Below, piece after piece: positions 59,999 through 64,000 of a stretch of DNA of 64,000 bases. Source of the stretch: Ornithodoros turicata (Eukaryota; Arthropoda; Arachnida; Ixodida; Argasidae); NCBI RefSeq assembly GCF_037126465.1, contig NC_088202.1, positions 97,495,962 to 97,559,961 on the forward strand, given 5' to 3'. Numbering within the stretch: the first letter of the stretch is position 1; every line of letters begins with the position of its first letter. The notes beneath the pieces were generated by a model. The model had not been told where the DNA came from. It saw nothing but the letters and a program-made list of their open reading frames with translations, and ran no database searches. Position numbers and translations under genes: made by a program.

Positions 59999-60026
59999 TT
60001 TCGTGCACGGGACTGCACTTCTTCAG
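59999..60026 (-). other. Hammerhead-like core (CTGAAGA, stem, GAAA)
   Basis: On the minus strand CTGAAGA, one A, a GTGCA/TGCAC stem with a six-base loop, then GAAA and GTC. It lies downstream of a Penelope GIY-YIG fragment on the same strand. Penelope-like elements are known to carry hammerhead ribozymes. Confidence 0.45.
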
Positions 60027-60343
60027 GTTGCAAAAAATATGAACATGGTACAGGAACATATATACAGTTGACGGAGGAGTTTTGGCATGAGAGGGTAACA
60101 GGTGATGGAAAGGATGCAAATACAGGTAAAAATGAAAAGAACATAAATACAAACGCAGGGGTATCAGAAGCGCAACATAACGCGAGTCCAAGGGATTACA
60201 CAGGAAACGAGGACGCATGTAGGTGACGTTCCAGGAATTAAGGATAAAAAGGTGGTTATGACGACGGAGTGAGGACACAGGTGCGGAGTACAAAGGTGAC
60301 TAGTGGACCGTGAGAACGTGAAGATAGAGGTGGTCTCAGGAGA

Positions 60344-60812
60344 TAGGGTTGCCACCTTTCGTAGCGAAAAATACCGGCTGAGGGAGAGGAGGTGGAATAG
60401 AGGGAAAGAAGAAAATGCAGGTCGAAAAGGAAAAGTGGGTGAGGGTGGACATGCACACACACATAGATAGAGAGAGAGAGCGTGCTGGCTCAGATAATAC
60501 GAGGAAACATATGTGCCTGTGTCTGGCTGTATCATTGATGCTCGAAATAACAATGACAATAATAATAACAATGAATAATAATAAGAATGAATAACTAAGA
60601 AAACGACTGGTGACTGCGGAGCTGGGTCTGTGTTCCAGATTTATTCAAGTTGTAGTGGAATGTTGAAGGAAAAATCCCGTAAAAGCCCTTATGAAGGGTC
60701 TTGAGCCACAAATATCGGCAAAAGGCTGCCGGTATCATCTTCCTACCGGCAACCGGCAGAGTGCCCAAATAACCGACCGTGCCAGTATAATACCGGCCTG
60801 GTGGCAACTCTA
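60344..60812. mobile_element. 469-bp hAT-type MITE with perfect 8-bp target duplication
   Basis: TCAGGAGA occurs immediately outside both ends (60336-60343 and 60813-60820). The termini are TAGGGTTGCCACC and the complement of TAGAGTTGCCACC. An 8-bp duplication and these termini fit hAT. ACCGGC words recur near both ends. A GA-rich tract lies inside. Confidence 0.88.
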
Positions 60813-61101
60813 TCAGGAGAGAGTCAAACGAAGAGAATATGGAAAGAAAAATGGAGAATGAAAACATGGCTAGGAAGCAAGCGACCTGGTGAAGATGATG
60901 TAATGAATAACCCAGAGACTATAGAACACGGAAGGACAGATGTGTTCTCTAGTCTCGGGGTTTTACATTATGCAAAAATAAAGAGTTGTTTTACAGTTTG
61001 TGTGTGTGTGTGTGTTTATCATTATTTTATTTTATTTTATGCCAGAAATGATATTTACGCGTTAAACAATTGTAGTGGGCCTGAGTGGATGTTCAAACCA
61101 C

Positions 61102-61356
61102 TCAGACTGGACTGTTCAGAGACTGGAATTTTGCGATTAAAAAGGATTCGCGATTTTTGCGCTTCATGTCACTGTTATAACCCGATTCAAGGATAACGAT
61201 TTTGAGGTCTGTACCCAAAGCGTGTCCAGGATGGTTAAAATGTGTAGAAACGGCTGTAGGATGGTTATTCACAATATCGGATTTATGGCCGCAAAACCTT
61301 TCCCTCAAGGTGTTCGAGGTTTCTCCGACATACTGAATACAGCATTTAGTCCACAT
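61102..61356 (-). pseudogene. Penelope-like GIY-YIG endonuclease fragment
   Basis: The frame reads KCCIQYVGETSNTLRERFCG, HKSDIVNNHPTAVSTHFNHP and NRESFLIAKFQSLNS before a stop. YVGET with the following arginine is the GIY-YIG core, and THFNHPGH and the RESFLI glutamate match the copy at 19.4 kb. Upstream the frame is lost within about 30 codons and no RT is seen. The element is different from the one at 19-21 kb in sequence. Its 3' part probably continues to about 59980, interrupted by the hAT element at 60344. Confidence 0.75.
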
Positions 61357-61516
61357 CCGACACTACAGCTTGGATCAGTCCCCATGGGACCTACTTGCGT
61401 TGGACGGCCATCATCTGAATCCTCGAGGCCCGCGAAAGTCCTAGTTTCCCACTATAGGACTGTAATCAAGCTGCAATTTCCTCCCACCGCTGTCGCCTCT
61501 GCAAGCCCAAATCGCA

Positions 61517-61640
61517 ACTTGAACAGGTCGTTTGAACAGGAACGTTTGGTCGAAAGCCGTTTGATCGAACCATGGACGTTTGGTCGAAAGCCATTTGATC
61601 GAGCGCGGTTTGATCGAAACGGCAGCGATCGTTCGATCTA
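61517..61640. repeat. Degenerate tandem repeat of a GTTTGATCGAA-type unit
   Basis: GTTTGAACAGGAAC, GTTTGGTCGAAAGCC, GTTTGATCGAACC, GTTTGGTCGAAAGCC, ATTTGATCGAGC and GTTTGATCGAAACGG follow each other with a period of about 16-17 bases. Confidence 0.8.
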
Positions 61641-62774
61641 TTTTTGTATGGGTTCGCTTGTAGCGTTGATGTAACAAAAAACAAGAAGAAAAACAAAAGA
61701 AAGCGTCAGTCCTAAATGCTGTTATCCTAAGGAATATTTAACTCTGTGTAATACGCTTGTCCATAAACACATTCCTCATCCTAACCCACTTCTTCGCATC
61801 CAGAAAGCGGTCCATGGGCCTTCTTCACCGTCTCCCGTTCGACAACTTGATAGGTTTTTCCTCTCTGACAGATAGTGACTAAACATGGCCATACATGCCT
61901 TTCACCCCTAGTCCCCCAACACTTTGTCAAATAATAATTGATGTCAATTGCCAAATAATAAACAACTTTAACAAATAAATAAATAAATGACATTCTTGAA
62001 TGATTTATTCGCGTCGAACGTGGACAAATTTTAACAATATGTAGTTTGTAGTTGTGTATTTTAACAATATGTAGTACAACAATGTTTGTAGTCAATAACT
62101 GACATTGTATAGGAGAAAGAACTGTTTTACTTTATTTACTTTGCGCCTATGTGCAAGTGAATCTAAATTTGGTTCTTGCAACATCCATGGAACCAAAGAA
62201 GGCCCTCGAAACCCAGACAATATAAGCCGGGGAGCTGACCTTTGTACATTGTCTACTTTCTTCTTCTTCTTTTTTTTTATTGCGTGCATGTGTAGGGGTC
62301 CCAGACTGCAGATGCATACTCTAACCAAGGTTGAACTAACGTTTTATATGGCTGTCAATTTAATATCATTATTTTGTACCATGACGAAACTTCCTTCTTA
62401 GCATCCACAGACTTGGAGTGGCTTTCGCGCACATATGGCTATCCCATTTCAGATGGTTCCCTTTAAATTTGTCGCCAGCAATGAAAACGGTGCCCAGCAC
62501 ACAGTATCGGCTGCTTGCAACCTGAGGCCATTTGCTCCAATATGTGTCCTACGGCTCGCCGGATTCTTCCACATTGTTCTATTCAGCTGTGCTGTTCGTG
62601 AATGACAAAAGTCTGCAAATAACCGGAGGTCTCTCCTCTTTAGCTAAAAAAAAAAGCAAGAAAAAAAAGAGGACAGAAGAAGAAGAAGAGGACACTGATT
62701 GCCTGCTTCCGTATGCTCAAGTCAAAAGTTACAGTGAAAGAGGTGCTAAGGACACGTTGTGAGCTTTGAAACCC
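61641..62774. other. Segment between the two inverted unit arrays
   Basis: No coding motif was recognised. It includes an A/T-rich core near 61920-62100 and a possible LINE-like tail near 62640-62680. It may be the body of an element whose ends are the unit arrays. Confidence 0.3.
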
Positions 62775-62971
62775 CTTCGAACAAATGTCTTTCGACCAAC
62801 CGGCGTTCGATCAAACGGCTTCGATCAAACGGCGTTCGACCAAACGGCTGATGATGATTGCAGTTTTTTGTGGCGCATGAGCAACTAGACTATAATGCGC
62901 CAAAACTGATCCACAGACTTTTTTTTGTCCACCATGTACTTTTTGCGGCCAAACGGCGTTCGAACAAATGG
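62775..62971. repeat. Same tandem unit, inverted orientation
   Basis: CTTCGAACAAATG, CTTTCGACCAACCGG, CGTTCGATCAAACGG, CTTCGATCAAACGG and CGTTCGACCAAACGG are the complement of the unit at 61517. One further isolated unit lies at 62946-62971 (GGCCAAACGGCGTTCGAACA). Confidence 0.8.
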
Positions 62972-63364
62972 GCGGACACCACTACGAAGAACCGCCCTAA
63001 CTCAGCGAGCCCACACCGCAACCTCAACATCTCCAGCGGCTTCCACCACCGCCCCGAAGAATCCCCTTCCATCAGGAATCGTCCTGAGTTGCCGCCTTCG
63101 TCTACACGGTCACCTACCCGGCGAAATGCTCGCCGCGATCATTGTGCTGCCCAGTCCACGTCCTGCGCCAACCCTGTGTACAGCCCTCATCCCCAAACGT
63201 CCGGAGTGCCCTCAAACAGAAGCTCACCGTGTTCACCTCGCACCGCGGACGTCACTGCTCAGGCCGACACCCCCATCGCCGCCACAACTCCCTCGGTCAG
63301 GACACGCCTGCCTAAGAAGCAACGACGTGTGACATGGAAGTACAACACAAGGCGCTCTCATTGA

Positions 63365-63880
63365 CCATGTGCGGACAATATAAACTCTACAACGTTCCTT
63401 AGGGCACGTAAGTTGTTAGATAGAAAAGCTAGATTTGTTTCTCACTGCCATTTCTACTCTGATTGTATAGCACAGAATGTTGTACCCAAAGGTTTAATGG
63501 TTGACTTTCACCCAACATTTAATTTCCACTCACCGCGAAGTTCCAAGGGATGGCGTAACATATTAACGCATGCTTGTATAGAACTGATCAGAATTTTACG
63601 AACAGAAAGTCATTTCATAAACAAAGACATAGACAACCAGTTCCGTCAACTAGCTCACGCTCTGACACCAGAAGAGATGCTCACACTCAATCGTTTTCTT
63701 TTTTTTTTTCGATAAGCTCGCCCAAGTACAGCGTACGAAGTGTAAGAAAGCTTGTCGTGATAATATCCATCTTACCGACATTTCCAACCTTAATCTATGT
63801 ACTGCTTTATTAGACCAACCACAGACCTCTGTAGGTCCACCGCTAAATGTTGTTTTTAACCTACACTTTAAATCCTGTGA
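63365..63880 (+). pseudogene. Probable Penelope-like N-terminal region
   Basis: The frame from 63413 reads ARFVSHCHFYSDCIAQNVVP and KGLMVDFHPTFNF, then WRNILTHACIELIRILRTES and DIDNQFRQLAHALTPEEM. It recalls the N-terminal part of Penelope-like proteins, where an arginine-rich helix is followed by C..x..VxPKGL. At the T run near 63695-63708 the frame shifts and continues as DKLAQVQRTKCKKACR and NIHLTDISNLNL. One stop separates it from a Ser/Pro-rich frame at 62858-63364 that is in the same phase. No RT follows before the right edge. Confidence 0.4.
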
Positions 63881-64000
63881 CGGACATGTGCCAGTTAAAA
63901 CAGTTCCCTCAGAAAGTGCAGCCGGTACACAGCCGTAACCGTCTGGAAGCAGCCGTAACGGTTATCAAATAGCAAGCACAGCGATCCTCATCGCCAAATT

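Noticed and set aside
62858..63364. 168-aa Ser/Pro/Arg-rich frame
   Set aside because: The composition is low complexity. It is in phase with the presumed Penelope frame but shows no motif of its own, so it is only noted there.

Overview
This is eukaryotic DNA, almost certainly from an arachnid and most likely a hard tick. The reasons are spliced exons with GT-AG introns of up to 17 kb, very low coding density, and a dense layer of decayed transposons. One repeat is a tRNA-derived SINE that resembles the tick SINE I know as Ruka; that name is from memory and was not checked by search. The species cannot be fixed from the sequence alone.

One host gene is recognisable. It lies on the minus strand and runs from about 42.0 kb leftwards past the window edge. 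Six exons (42028-41684, 24893-24783, 24592-24389, 11124-10828, 7489-7193, 7103-6813) are joined by phase-1 introns. They encode 515 residues forming five consecutive Ig domains, with the domain order and hallmark residues of the Sidestep (Side) family of neuronal cell-surface receptors. The signal-peptide exon (right of 42.03 kb) and the FnIII, transmembrane and cytoplasmic exons (left of 6.8 kb) were not found.

Everything else recognisable is mobile or repeated DNA. Introns and the left flank hold SINEs, LINE 3' ends, foldback elements and small terminal-inverted-repeat elements. At 17.9-21.0 kb a TA-flanked pogo-like element carries a nested TTA-flanked MITE and two Penelope-like (PLE) copies in opposite orientation, one with a 62-base C tract. 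At 30.3-32.1 kb a 288-bp satellite is arranged as a palindrome. At 37.1-39.6 kb lies a shrunken Ty3/gypsy element with both LTRs.

Right of the gene (42-64 kb) are a 5'-truncated LINE with RT, RNase H and zinc knuckle (45.2-47.4 kb), a 3.8-kb TTAA-flanked THAP transposon resembling Kolobok (47.6-51.4 kb), a foldback sharing its TTAA (51.4-52.1 kb), hairpins with hammerhead-like cores, two hAT-type elements, a PLE GIY-YIG fragment, and a probable PLE N-terminus at the right edge.

The most informative observations are the THAP/TTAA element, the inverted PLE pair, the recurring CTGANGA-stem-GAAA motif, a SINE tail shared with a LINE 3' end inside the window, and the palindromic satellite. Exon joins and element ends were read by eye and not checked by alignment.
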